From Sagittula stellata E-37 (GTDB lineage Bacteria; Pseudomonadota; Alphaproteobacteria; Rhodobacterales; Rhodobacteraceae): a DNA stretch of 64,000 bases. Where the stretch lies: the NCBI RefSeq assembly GCF_039724765.1, contig NZ_CP155729.1:372001-436000 (forward strand), in the 5' to 3' direction. Below are positions 8,591-17,688 of the stretch, one piece after another. The translations under genes were made by a program, and so were the position numbers. Every line of letters starts with the position of its first letter. Position 1 is the stretch's first letter. Under the pieces are notes generated by a model that was given only the letters and a program-made list of their open reading frames with translations, searched no databases and had not been told where the DNA came from.

Positions 8591-9347
8591 GCCTAAAAGT
8601 CGAAGACCTGTCGGTGCGCTTTCTGACCGGCCCGGTGCCAGAGGGAGCCTCACTGTCAGTGCAGTTCGGCGAAATCGTCGGGCTGACCGGTAACTCCGGC
8701 GCGGGTAAGAGCCTTGTGGCAAAGGCCCTGGCCGGCGCGCTGCCGCCTAACGCCACCCGGACCGGCAAAATCACCATCGACGGTGCGCCGGTCGATCCAC
8801 GACGCATCGCACTGGCCCCGCAGCGGCTGGATGCGCTGGATCTGCTCGCGCAGGTCAGCCGTCAGAACCAACGGTTCGCGCGTCTTGCTGGCCGATCCGC
8901 CAACGTGTCCGGCGCGTTGGCCGGCGTCGGTCTGCCGGCAGAGACAACGAGGCTCTATCCGCATGAACTGTCAGGCGGCATGGCGCGCTGCGTCCTGCTG
9001 GTCACGGCACTGGCCACCGGCGCGGACTGGATCGTCGCCGACGAGCCGACAGTCGGACCGGACGAGGCCACGGCGGGCCGGATCCTGTCCCTGCTTGCAG
9101 ACCTGTCCATCGGCGGGCGCGGGGTGAACTTTTTTCGCATGACCTTGTCGGTTTGGTGAGGATCGCGTCCGGAGTCCTGATCTTTCGCCACGCCCGGCAT
9201 GTCGAGACGGCAGCGACGTGCGCGTTCTCGGAAACCGGTCTGCGAGAAGAGTTTTCCTGCGCGCCGTGGCAGGCCAACTTGCACCGGCTGCGTCATGTTG
9301 AATGTCCGCGCACTTTCCCTCTCCTATGGCCAACGACAGATCCTTAG
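8587..9347 (+). pseudogene. nikD: nikD remnant, nickel ABC transporter ATPase
   Basis: The N-terminal three-quarters is in frame from MSLKVEDLSVRFL, with Walker A GNSGAGKS, signature LSGGMARCVL and Walker B DWIVADEPTVGPD. At about 9125-9160 the frame breaks at a run of T residues: the visible frame ends NFFRMTLSVW and stops, while the family sequence continues in the next frame (RIASGVLIFRHARHVETAAT). The H-loop and C-terminal substrate-specific region are therefore separated from the catalytic core. It is the fourth gene of the decayed nik operon and overlaps the nikE start region. Confidence 0.75.
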
Positions 9348-9905
9348 CGGCGTCGACCTTGACCTCGCCGCGGGAGAGATGATGGGCCTTGGCGGGGATC
9401 GGGTCGCGGCAAGACAATGCTGAGCCGTATCCTCGCAGGTCACCTGGAACCCGACTATGGCCAGGTTCTACTGGAGGGAAGGAGAGTGGCTTCGGCAAGA
9501 CCGGGCCGCCCAGCCCCATTGCAATACGCCCCGCAATCGCCTGAACTGGCGGTCGACCGGCGCTGGACGGTACGCAAAATCCTGGCCAAGGGCACGGCAC
9601 CCGACCCCGCGGTTCTTGCGGCACTCGGTATCCGGGGTATCTGTGCAAGCCGAGTGCCGGACCAATTGTCAGGCGGCGAGCTGGCGCGGGTCTTATTCGC
9701 GCGACTGTTCCACCCGGGCTAGCGCGTCCTGATCTGCGACGAGATCAGTTCCCAGCTGGATGCGATCGAACAGGGCGTGCTTCTGAGCGTACTTCTCGAC
9801 CCGACCAGAGTGCGACCGATCGCGGTGCTGCTGGTCTCTCACAGTGGGGGCCTGAGGACCCGGGTCTGTGCCAGAAGCCTGTCGCTTGGTCGTCGGATAG
9901 GATCA
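9295..9905 (+). pseudogene. nikE: nikE remnant, nickel ABC transporter ATPase
   Basis: The gene starts MLNVRALSLSYGQRQILSG. Its Walker A is broken by an apparent extra G in the GGGG run at 9394-9397: dropping one G restores GGSGRGKTMLS. The next frame carries LSGGELARVLFARLF (signature) and then an in-frame TAG at 9721, just before Walker B (VLICDEISSQLD). Sequence up to VLLVSHSGGL (about 9850), corresponding to the H-loop, is still recognisable. Two independent inactivating changes make this a clear pseudogene. It ends the nik operon. Confidence 0.8.
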
Positions 9906-10295
9906 CGGGTAGGCCTGCGAAAAGCGGACGTTCGCCCAAGGTGCGGCGAAGGTCCGCTCTCCTGAAGGTTTTCCGATGCGGGCCGTGGTGCGACGTTGAC
10001 TGCCAAGAGATGGCGGCCCGCGTTGACAAACCTCGGAAGGATGAAGCCGCGCGGGGCTTGGTGAGCGCTATGGGTAAAGAGCGATGACGGTTGATGCCAC
10101 GCTGATCGAGATGGTGGCGGCTATTTGGCCGGTGGCGTTGACCGGCGGTGGGTTGCTGTCTTTCGATGCTGGCGGCAAGGTGCGTTTCACCTACTTGCCC
10201 CTGGGATGTCGATCCGAGGGAAGTGGCGCAGGGTGACATCACCGGCGCTGCGCAGGCCAGTTGACATTTAGGTATGCAGAGGGACGAGCGCTTCG
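9906..10295. other. Non-coding or relic region between nikE and the IS91 remnant
   Basis: No recognised gene. A 50-codon frame at 10084-10236 (plus strand, starting MTVDATLIEMVAAIWPVALT) has an upstream AAAGAG but matches no family I know. It could be a relic of an insertion element. The stretch probably holds the junction of the IS91-type element and the chromosome. Confidence 0.4.
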
Positions 10296-11057
10296 TCATG
10301 CGGCCTGCCCATTAGGTGGTGCGCGCGACACCGGTTTCCGTCCCCGACGGAAGATCTCGACGATGCGCATCGGACCGCCGCAGTATGGGCAGGGTTCACG
10401 CAGGGTGAGCGTGACGATCTCGGCCTCGTGTTCCGGCACTGGAATCGGGTCTGCCATCGGGTCTCTGAGCGGCGCACGGACCCTGTTGGTTTTCATCTTG
10501 CGGATCCCGCTGGCCAGCAAGCCATAGTGTCGGATGCGGTGGAACCCGTTTGGCAGGACATGGATCAGGAACCGACAGACGAACTTCGACGTGGAAAGAC
10601 GCACGATCTTCTGCCTGTCACCGGACTTGATGCGGTATTCCGTCCAGCGGAACGCGACGGTCTCGGCGTCGACGCTGATCAGGCGATGTTTCGAGATCGC
10701 GAAACGGGGGGTGTATCGGCTGAGGTAAGCAAGCGCGGCCTCCGGTCCGCCAAAAGGTGGTTTGGCATAGACGACCCATTCGGATTTGCGGAACGGCGCG
10801 AGCCAGGCGGTGAAGGGATTCGCCTGCGCAAGTCTTCGAAATCGCCGAAGAAGGCCAGTTCTCCGGCACGATGAAGGGCCAGCAGCTCGCCGAGATCCTC
10901 GGTCCGGCAAGCTTCGATCGCTGACATCACCTTGAGCTGGGAAAGGCTGACGCGTCCGGCATTGGCGTGCCGCCACGCAGGACCGTTGTGCTGGAAGCAC
11001 GCCTCCGGCGTGATGGGCGCGAAAGACGTCAGAGATCTCCTGCTTTGGCAGGGGCAC
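10296..11057 (-). mobile_element. IS91-type transposase relic (internally deleted and frameshifted)
   Basis: The C-terminal half is clear IS91/IS801 Y2 transposase sequence: PFRKSEWVVYAKPPFGGPEA, ALAYLSRYTPRFAISKHRL, VAFRWTEYRIKSGDRQKI and FLIHVLPNGFHRIRHYGLLA, ending with a CPYCGG zinc motif. The N-terminal part is in other frames. A short segment like the family start (PLPKQEISDVFRAH, then GPAWRHANAGRVSLSQLKVM) runs straight into LGELLALHRAGELAFFGDFE. The zinc-finger and first catalytic region have therefore been deleted, and at least one frameshift lies near 10850. The element cannot encode an active transposase. It lies head-on to the decayed nik operon and beside a tyrosine-recombinase fragment. 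Confidence 0.8.
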
Positions 11058-11071
11058 CGGTACCCGGGGCG

Positions 11072-11347
11072 CTAATGCATTCCTCGTCGCGGCGTCTCGT
11101 CCTGCAACAACTTGATCAGCTCGTAGGGGCTGATCGTGCTGAGGAGCGTGTGGGTCGCCACTTGGGTGTAGCGCGCCGTTATGGTCAGCTTGGCGTGCCC
11201 CAACAGGACCTGGATGACGCGAACATCCGTATTCGCTTCCAGCAGATGCATTGCGAAGCTGTGGCGGAGGGTGTGCGGTGTCAGCTTCCGGTCCCCAAAC
11301 CGTCCTATGCAGGCATCTGCTTGGCAGCGCGTGGGTGCTTCAACCAC
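11072..11347 (-). pseudogene. Tyrosine recombinase C-terminal fragment
   Basis: The fragment holds the end of the catalytic domain: the HxxR box in [18 protein letters not shown], the second histidine in VLLGHAKLT, and the nucleophilic tyrosine in [12 protein letters not shown]. The N-terminal domain and first catalytic arginine are missing; recognisable sequence begins only around [10 protein letters not shown]. Integrases of this type are often carried next to IS91-family transposases, so the fragment and the transposase relic are probably one degraded element. Confidence 0.8.
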
Positions 11348-11465
11348 TTGTCGCGTGCGTGCGAAAACCGTGGCGGTCGCCTGGGTCTCGGGTTTAGGTT
11401 CTTGGACCGGACCCTTTGGCTAACAGGGCGTTCGGAGAAACTTGTCGGAGACTGGAGCAAAGGCC

Positions 11466-12272
11466 ATGTGTGAATTGTTCGCGATGAGTGCTGCGGAGCC
11501 GCACACGGTTCGGTACGAACTTGACCTCTTCGCCGCGGAAGGGGGAGAGAAGCACCGCAATCGTGACGGCTGGGGAATCCTGTTCGCCCAGGATCGCGAT
11601 TGCTATGTTTTCCGCGAACCGGATCCCGCGGCGTCCAGCGAACTTTCCCGCATGGTCGTCCGCAACGAGCGTCCCTGCAAACAACTCATGGCGCATGTTC
11701 GCCGCGCCAGCGTCGGAGGGGTGGAACTGGCCAATACCCATCCCTTCGACCGCGTGGCTTGGGGACGACGCCACGCATTTGCGCACAATGGCGGATTGCC
11801 GGGGATCGAAGACCGCGCGGACACGCAGGATCTGCTTGGCCAGAGGGTCGGCGACACGGACTCCGAGCTTGCCTTCCTGCTGCTTCTCGACCGCCTGAAC
11901 GCATCTGGCGCCACCGATCCGGCGGCACGCTTCGATGTCTTCACCCGGTTTGCCGGCGACATGTGCGATCTGGGAAGTGCCAACTTTCTGTTCTTCGACG
12001 GGGAACGCCTGTTCGTGCATGCCGACCGCCGACGCTTTGAAACCGAAGACGGTGTGACTGAGCCGCGCGAGCCCGGTCTGAACATGCGCAGCTTCGATGA
12101 GCGCCACGCAGGGCAGCCTTGGGTAGCGGCAGGCGCCAGCATCACGAAGGTGTCCGGCCCGTTGCATCTTTTCGCCTCGGTGCCGCTCGATCCGGAAGGT
12201 TGGGAGCCATTGGACCGCGGAACCGTGATGATGCTGAAAGACGGTGTCATCGAAGCGCAAGGTCGGGCCTGA
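11466..12272 (+). CDS. Class II glutamine amidotransferase (YafJ/EgtC-like)
   Basis: This 268-residue protein begins MCELFAMS. Removal of Met would expose Cys2, the N-terminal nucleophile of class II glutaminases, so the start at 11466 is chosen over an upstream ATG. Further family features are NRDGWGILFAQD, LMAHVRRASVGG, NTHPF and AFAHNGGLPG. Length and motifs fit stand-alone glutamine amidotransferases such as YafJ or EgtC, which release ammonia from glutamine or act on gamma-glutamyl compounds. The physiological substrate is unknown. The gene is alone on the plus strand after the mobile-element relics. Confidence 0.85.
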   Translation: MCELFAMSAAEPHTVRYELDLFAAEGGEKHRNRDGWGILFAQDRDCYVFREPDPAASSELSRMVVRNERPCKQLMAHVRRASVGGVELANTHPFDRVAWGRRHAFAHNGGLPGIEDRADTQDLLGQRVGDTDSELAFLLLLDRLNASGATDPAARFDVFTRFAGDMCDLGSANFLFFDGERLFVHADRRRFETEDGVTEPREPGLNMRSFDERHAGQPWVAAGASITKVSGPLHLFASVPLDPEGWEPLDRGTVMMLKDGVIEAQGRA

Positions 12273-12484
12273 CCGCCTGCCGCAGTGACTTGGGTGAACC
12301 GGAGCGGCGCCAGAGAACATGGTTGATCTCGCCGAACAGGACATGCATCACGCCGTCACGAGGCAGCGCCGCAATCACAATGAACCCGGCCAGGCGCACT
12401 TGGGGTAACACGTCATCGCGCGGCAGGACGCGCAGATCTTGACGCCGGTGACGACCAGCAGATGCAGCGGCCGCAGGAAGCGCG

Positions 12485-13204
12485 TCAAGGGTTGCGCGTT
12501 GTGAAGGCGATATCGACGACGACCGGAAGATGGTCTGACGCCCGTTTCGCCAGCGCAGAGTGATGCACATGAGCCGAAACGGAGCGCAGTCCGGGTCCCA
12601 GCACAAACCTGTCCAGCGAAGCCGTGGGTCGGCTTGCGTGAAAGCTGAGACCCGGAGACACGACGGTTGCAGGGGCCGCAAACGGCAGTCGCCCGGAATT
12701 CCACTCGTTGAAATCGCCCGCCAGGAGCACCGGGTGATCGCAATCCTCAAGCCGCTTCTGCAGGGTCAGCATCTGTTTGCGCCGCATTCCCGGTGTCAGG
12801 CCGAGATGCACGCCGATCACTTCAAGATCGGGCTGGCGCAGGCGAACGGAGACGGCGCCGCGTGGCTCCATCGTCGGCAACAGGATACGTTCGGCAACGT
12901 GATCGAACAGACGCGATCGCACCAGGATCGCGTTTCCTTGCCAGCCGTGACTGAGAGGACGAATTGAAACATCGGTCATGATGTAACCGAGTTCGGTTTC
13001 CAGGCGATCGAGGGGCAGCACGCCCGCACGCGTGCCAATCCGCCGATCCGCTTCCTGCAAGGCGATGACATCCGCGTCGATCTCGCCCAACACATCGACG
13101 ACCCTATGCGGGTCGCGCCGCCAGTCCAGCCCCACGGCCTTGCGGATATTGTAGCTTGCAACCCGCATGGATCGCTCTTCGCCGACACCGGGACGTGCGC
13201 TCAT
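12485..13204 (-). CDS. Endonuclease/exonuclease/phosphatase family protein
   Basis: This 239-residue protein has the EEP fold signatures: VASYNIRKAVGLD near the start, VIALQEADRR (metal-binding Glu), LEVIGVHLGLTPG, VLLAGDFNEWNSG (Asp/Asn pair) and the closing ASDHLPVVVDI (Asp-His). The family hydrolyses phosphodiester or phosphomonoester bonds in nucleic acids, lipids or inositol phosphates; the substrate here is unknown. A start at 13204 has AGCAGG at a suitable distance; an internal start at 13168 (MRVASYN) is an alternative. No signal peptide is seen. Confidence 0.85.
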   Translation of the reverse strand: MSARPGVGEERSMRVASYNIRKAVGLDWRRDPHRVVDVLGEIDADVIALQEADRRIGTRAGVLPLDRLETELGYIMTDVSIRPLSHGWQGNAILVRSRLFDHVAERILLPTMEPRGAVSVRLRQPDLEVIGVHLGLTPGMRRKQMLTLQKRLEDCDHPVLLAGDFNEWNSGRLPFAAPATVVSPGLSFHASRPTASLDRFVLGPGLRSVSAHVHHSALAKRASDHLPVVVDIAFTTRNP

Positions 13205-13415
13205 CGCGCGTACCTGCTTGGGACAGTTTTTATAGCCGCCATGCAAGGGCTGGCGACAGGATGCGCCGGTCCACGTCGCTTGAAACACCCATCAGTCGTG
13301 TCCCGCCAGCGCGGATCTTGCCGCCGGACCCAAGTCCGGCAGCCTTGGGAACCGTTTGCTCCAAAGACGGAGCCGCGGAACGAATGGGACCGGCGAACGT
13401 GCACGAAGGGGCGGA

Positions 13416-13946
13416 TCAGGCGTTATCCAGCGTCTGCGCCGGCTCCTTGATATAGGCATCGACGTCCTTGTCCTTGACGGGTACGCCCGTCAGGTGCGCG
13501 CACTGGAACGCCAGGAATTTCACGCCCAGCTCATGGCGTACTTCAAGCGAGTTGCGCTTGCGGAAATCCACCAGGCCCTGACGCTCTTCTTCGCCCATGT
13601 GATCGCTGTTGGCGACCTCGCAGGCCGCAACCGCGGAGAACCACTCCGGCGAACCAACCTCGTATTTCTGCACCTCTTCGCCGGTATCGCGGATCTCATT
13701 GTGATCGTCGATTGCATCGCGCGTCTCATCGTCGGCGTCGTCAGCGTCGGCGGCACCGGTTCCTGTCTTCAGCAAGTCAGGATAGAAGAAGCGTTCCTCG
13801 GCCTCCGCGTGGGAGTCGAGCAGAGCCTTCAGGCGTCCCCAGATGGCTTTCAGTGCGTCGGTTTCGCTTGGGTCGATCTCGCTGATCGCGGCAAACAGAC
13901 GGCGTTGTTCGGCATGATCGTGCAGGATGATCTGTGTGACGTCCAT
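13416..13946 (-). CDS. Hemerythrin domain-containing protein
   Basis: This 176-residue cytoplasmic protein carries a hemerythrin-type four-helix bundle with iron ligands in TQIILHDHAEQ (His9 or His11), DSHAEAEERFFYP (His46, Glu50), DDHNEI (His near 81) and NSDHMGEEE (His near 115). An Asp-rich linker (about 66-80) separates the second and third helices. Such proteins bind O2 or NO or protect against iron and oxidative stress. It lies among other small stress-type genes and appears to be transcribed alone. Confidence 0.85.
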   Translation of the reverse strand: MDVTQIILHDHAEQRRLFAAISEIDPSETDALKAIWGRLKALLDSHAEAEERFFYPDLLKTGTGAADADDADDETRDAIDDHNEIRDTGEEVQKYEVGSPEWFSAVAACEVANSDHMGEEERQGLVDFRKRNSLEVRHELGVKFLAFQCAHLTGVPVKDKDVDAYIKEPAQTLDNA

Positions 13947-14155
13947 TATTGCCCCCTAGGCAACCAGATTATCGCTTGAAACGCATCCAGGGAAACCCCC
14001 TGAAATGTCGGGGTATTTTCTAGAGCGCCAAACTCCGCCTTCAAGTCCGTGGCTCCAGTTTTAAGACCGGCGCCGAACTCCGGCTGCGCGGAGTCCTTTC
14101 TTGCAAGTTTTTCGGTCGGGGCAATTGCTTGCATGCCCGGGCCATGGGCCCACCC

Positions 14156-14809
14156 TCACGCCATGGCGGGCAAGGGCCGGATCTTTCCGGTTCGGAACTG
14201 CCAGTAAAGCAAGACACTGATCACGGCGGCGTAGAAACACCAGACCGAGGAGAAAGCATAGGATTTCATCAGGAACACGACCGTCAGTCCGATCAGGTTC
14301 AAGACCCCGAACCAACGGACCACGTGGAATCCCGACAGGACCAGCGCACCACAGGTCACGAGGATATAGAGGATGCCCGTCCACATCGTTTCCGTGACCG
14401 GGTTGGAATAGACGACAGACCTGTTCTCGGCGTAGCAGGATGTCGGGAAGGACATGACGCCCCAGATCATGTAGGCACCGAACACGAACGCCAGCGCGGT
14501 GATCGCGGCCAACGCCACACGTCGCCACGGGACGTCTTCCATGAGAAGAACCGAAAGCGGCATCGCGATGGGCAGTATACCCTGTGCGTACAGCAGGAAC
14601 AGGAAAGCGGCATTGTCCCGCGACAGTTCACTGATCGCACCGTCAAGACCCAGCCAGACGAAGCCTTCGGTGAACTGGTGAAGCGCGAACAGCAGCGGCA
14701 TCGCGCCAAACAGGACATCGCGCGGATGGCGGACATGGGCAAGTGTCGCGACACCGACAGCACCGATGACGGCACTGGCCACGAAATTGACCTCGGCAGA
14801 AATACACAT
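14156..14809 (-). CDS. DUF6629 family integral membrane protein
   Basis: This 217-residue protein starts MCISAEVNFVASAVIGAVG and has about seven hydrophobic segments (near 6-25, 38-55, 68-90, 98-118, 140-160, 165-185, 190-208). The opening MCxSAE and the segment FALHQFTEGFVWLGLDG are typical of DUF6629 membrane proteins, whose function is unknown. The internal ATG is chosen because homologues begin at this Met-Cys. A pair of cysteines occurs in the loop around TSCYAENRS. Confidence 0.75.
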   Translation of the reverse strand: MCISAEVNFVASAVIGAVGVATLAHVRHPRDVLFGAMPLLFALHQFTEGFVWLGLDGAISELSRDNAAFLFLLYAQGILPIAMPLSVLLMEDVPWRRVALAAITALAFVFGAYMIWGVMSFPTSCYAENRSVVYSNPVTETMWTGILYILVTCGALVLSGFHVVRWFGVLNLIGLTVVFLMKSYAFSSVWCFYAAVISVLLYWQFRTGKIRPLPAMA

Positions 14810-15018
14810 GTGTGGCGGCTCGTATCGCAATCTCCGCCCACGTTATTGCAAATGACGCGGGCGCAATAAACTGGGAACGCGCCCACGCGAGGGATTTTTC
14901 GGATCAATCGCGGCTGGCCCTTGTCCTTGGGGTGCAACCGCCGCGCTTCGGTGGCTGGCCATGTTATCGCACCCGCCACGTGATCAAGGTTCGACGTATC
15001 TCGCGGCGTCGCTGGCGA

Positions 15019-15408
15019 TCAGTCGAGCTTTGCGTCGGCCTTGAAGATGGAGGCTTCGATGTCGACGATCAGGCTGACGTTCCAACCGTCGACCCGCACT
15101 TCGGCACTGTCGACGGGAACAAAGACATGTGCCGCATCGATCCCAAGAAAACCGCCCGCGTCGACGATGTAGCCGATGACACGGTCGGGATGCTGCCAGT
15201 CGAAGACGATGTCGTGCACGGTGCCGATATTCTCATCTGGACTGGCGTAGGCGGTCGCCCCGATGATCGAAGACGCCTTTTGCGCCGGTGTCAGCAGGGT
15301 ATCCGGCACGGTGGTGAAGGGCTGCAGTTCTTGATTTTGGGCGGCAGAAGGTCCGGCGGCCACCGCGGCAAGAAGAGCTGCGGTAGCAAGGGTGGCGATG
15401 CGTGTCAT
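15019..15408 (-). CDS. Exported PRC-barrel domain protein
   Basis: This 129-residue protein has a Sec signal peptide (MTRIATLATAALLAAVAAGP, cleavage probably after SAAQ). One PRC-barrel domain follows, with the features SSIIGATAYASPDENIGTVH, IVFDWQHPDRVIGYIVDAGG and FLGIDAAHVFVPVD. PRC-barrel proteins of this short exported kind are common in alphaproteobacteria and are often induced by stress, but have no defined biochemical role. The start with AAAGGAAATCGCC in front is preferred to a longer upstream frame. Confidence 0.85.
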   Translation of the reverse strand: MTRIATLATAALLAAVAAGPSAAQNQELQPFTTVPDTLLTPAQKASSIIGATAYASPDENIGTVHDIVFDWQHPDRVIGYIVDAGGFLGIDAAHVFVPVDSAEVRVDGWNVSLIVDIEASIFKADAKLD

Positions 15409-16029
15409 GGCGATTTCCTTTTTCGTGTGTGAGGAGGCAAGGTCAGTCGGCCGGGCGTGGGACGCCACGAGCATGGACCAACGGTCCGGCTTGGCGTCGA
15501 AGGGCGGTCATTGGCGGCCCTCCGGAGAAGGGCGAACATTGCCGGCAAAGAGTTGCATGTGTCGTCTCCCGCGCCCCTCGGGCGGATTTCTGCATTTCAA
15601 TCAAGGTCCACGGTTTCATGGATCCGACGATGGCTTCTTGACTGCGTGACTCTGCGCCTGACTGTCGGGAGTTTTACATTCGTGAAAATATCGTACGCGC
15701 TGGCCCGCGCGACCCGATGCGCTCCGGCAGGCCGACGTCGGGCGCAGTCGCATAGTGTTTCTGTGCTGCCTCGATCCGCGCCGAACAGGCGCCACACCTC
15801 CGTCGTATCGGTTCGGTTGTGCGTTTGAGCAAAACCGCGCGTTGAAGCCTGTCCAAGAAGCAGCGCAGGCTCTGAAACAGCGGGGATCCTCCGAAAACCG
15901 ACACGGCACGGACAGCACGCGCCCACCTGTCAAAAAAGTAAGAACCTGGAAAGAGTGACACAAAGCCGAACCGGGATAAGTTCCGAGGATGCCAACTGCA
16001 CGCGAACCCAAAAAAGAAAGACCGATCTC
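15409..16029. other. Intergenic region between divergent genes, 621 bp
   Basis: No convincing gene. It must hold the promoters of the PRC-barrel gene (minus) and the glutamate-synthase-like gene (plus). A short AT-richer stretch around 15665-15700 is a candidate promoter region. Small frames on both strands lack good start signals and family motifs. Confidence 0.45.
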
Positions 16030-17661
16030 ATGAGCGACCACCTGAACAGCATTCTCGACACATGCAAACGGGCGGTCGTTCCCATCATCGCCGCAGTGCT
16101 GTGCGTGGTCGCGCTTGTCGCTGGGTGGATCTGGGTGGCGGTGCTTCTGGCGCTTGTGGTCTTGCTGGGGCTCTACGATGCATTCCAGACCCGCTGGACC
16201 ATCACACGGAACTATCCAGTGGCCGGCCGGATCAGGTGGCTTTTCCACGATCTGCGGCCGTACCTCCACAGCTATATCGTCGAGGACGACCTCGGCGGCA
16301 CGCCATACTCCCTGGCGGCCCGGCGTCTTGTCCATGCCCGTGCCGATGGCGTCACTGACACGCAGCCCTTCGGCACCGAGCGCAATACCGACGAGGACAC
16401 CTATCACTGGGTTGGCCATTCCATCTCGCCCACCAAGAACCCGGTAAAGTCGCCTCGGGTCGATGTGGGGTCGGATCAGTGCAGCAAACCATATTCGGCG
16501 TCGGTCCTGAACATTTCGGCCATGAGCTTTGGCGCGCTGTCGGCCAATGCCGTGCGGGCGCTGAACCTGGGCGCAAAGAAGGGCGGGTATTACCACGACA
16601 CCGGCGAAGGCGGGCTGTCGCCCTATCACCTGGAAAACGGCGGCGATATCGTGTGGGAACTGGGGTCGGGCTATTTCGGCGCCCGCGACAAGGACGGCAA
16701 TTTCGACCCCGGTAAGTTCGCCGAGACCGCGCAGCGCGACGAGGTCAAGATGACCGAGATCAAGCTGAGCCAGGGCGCCAAACCCGGCCACGGGGGCCTC
16801 CTGCCCGCGGCCAAGGTCACTGAAGAAATCGCAAAGATCCGTCAGGTGCCCGCGCATCAGGACTGCCTGTCGCCGCGCGGCCATTCGGCTTTTTCCACGC
16901 CGATCGAACTGCTGGAATTCGCCGCGAAAATGCGGGATCTGTCGGGCGGCAAACCCGTGGGCCTGAAACTGTGCATCGGCCAGCCGCACGAACCTTTCGC
17001 CATCATGAAGGCGATCATCGAGACCGGCATCCACCCAGATTTCATTGTTGTCGACGGTGGCGAGGGCGGCACCGGCGCGGCGCCGCTGGAGCTGTCAGAC
17101 TGGGTCGGCATGCCCCTGTCCGAAGGCCTGATCCTGATGCGCAACGCGCTGGTGGGGGCCGGCGTCAAATCGCAAATCAGGCTGGCGGCGAGCGGCAAGG
17201 TCTATTCCGGCATGGGCCTGGCGCGCAACATCGCGCAGGGGGCGGACTGGTGCAACGCGGCGCGGGCCTTCATGTTCTCTGTTGGGTGCATTCAGGCGCA
17301 ACGCTGCCATCTGGGCACTTGCCCGACCGGCGTCACCGCGCAGGACCCCAGCCGCCAGCGGGGACTGGTGCCGGAGGTTCAGGGCGAACGCTCGGCCCGG
17401 TTCCACGACAAGACCGTCGATGCCCTGATGGAGATCGTCGCGTCTGCCGGGCTGGAACATCCATGCGATCTGGAACCGCATCATCTGATGCACCGCAAGG
17501 GACCTGAAAAAGCGGTGCCGTTTGACCGGGTTCATCCATTCCTCACCGAAGGCGCCCTGTTGGATGCGCCCGAAGACACGATCTACGCGGATTTCTGGCG
17601 TGCGGCACAGTCGGGCAGTTTCCGACCGGCAGTCGATCTCGCCAAGGCGCGGGCAAAATAA
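16030..17661 (+). CDS. FMN-binding glutamate synthase family protein (stand-alone GltB synthase domain)
   Basis: This 543-residue protein has two N-terminal membrane segments (about residues 16-45) and then the FMN-binding synthase domain of glutamate synthase. Features are NISAMSFGALSANAVRALN, the flavin loop GEGGLSPYHLENGGDIVWEL, KPGHGGLLPAAKVTEEIA, DGGEGGTGAAPLELSDWVG and GLARNIAQGADWCNAARAF. The 3Fe-4S cysteines are present as C420, C426 and C431 (CIQAQRCHLGTC). There is no glutaminase domain, as in the archaeal-type or GltB2-like family, whose role is uncertain. It is followed after 27 bp by poxB, so the two are probably co-transcribed. The ATG at 16030 is chosen because the preceding frame is not family-like. 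Confidence 0.85.
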   Translation: MSDHLNSILDTCKRAVVPIIAAVLCVVALVAGWIWVAVLLALVVLLGLYDAFQTRWTITRNYPVAGRIRWLFHDLRPYLHSYIVEDDLGGTPYSLAARRLVHARADGVTDTQPFGTERNTDEDTYHWVGHSISPTKNPVKSPRVDVGSDQCSKPYSASVLNISAMSFGALSANAVRALNLGAKKGGYYHDTGEGGLSPYHLENGGDIVWELGSGYFGARDKDGNFDPGKFAETAQRDEVKMTEIKLSQGAKPGHGGLLPAAKVTEEIAKIRQVPAHQDCLSPRGHSAFSTPIELLEFAAKMRDLSGGKPVGLKLCIGQPHEPFAIMKAIIETGIHPDFIVVDGGEGGTGAAPLELSDWVGMPLSEGLILMRNALVGAGVKSQIRLAASGKVYSGMGLARNIAQGADWCNAARAFMFSVGCIQAQRCHLGTCPTGVTAQDPSRQRGLVPEVQGERSARFHDKTVDALMEIVASAGLEHPCDLEPHHLMHRKGPEKAVPFDRVHPFLTEGALLDAPEDTIYADFWRAAQSGSFRPAVDLAKARAK

Positions 17662-17688
17662 ACAAACTCTTTTCGAAGGATATCGAAC

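Noticed and set aside
6592..9905. Treating the nik lesions as sequencing errors only
   Set aside because: Large internal deletions in nikA/nikB and an exact 31-bp duplication are not typical base-call errors, though the single-base shifts at the T-run and G-run could be.
10084..10236. 50-codon plus-strand frame before the IS91 relic
   Set aside because: A possible start signal exists, but there is no recognised family and the area is full of relic sequence; mentioned only as part of the gap.
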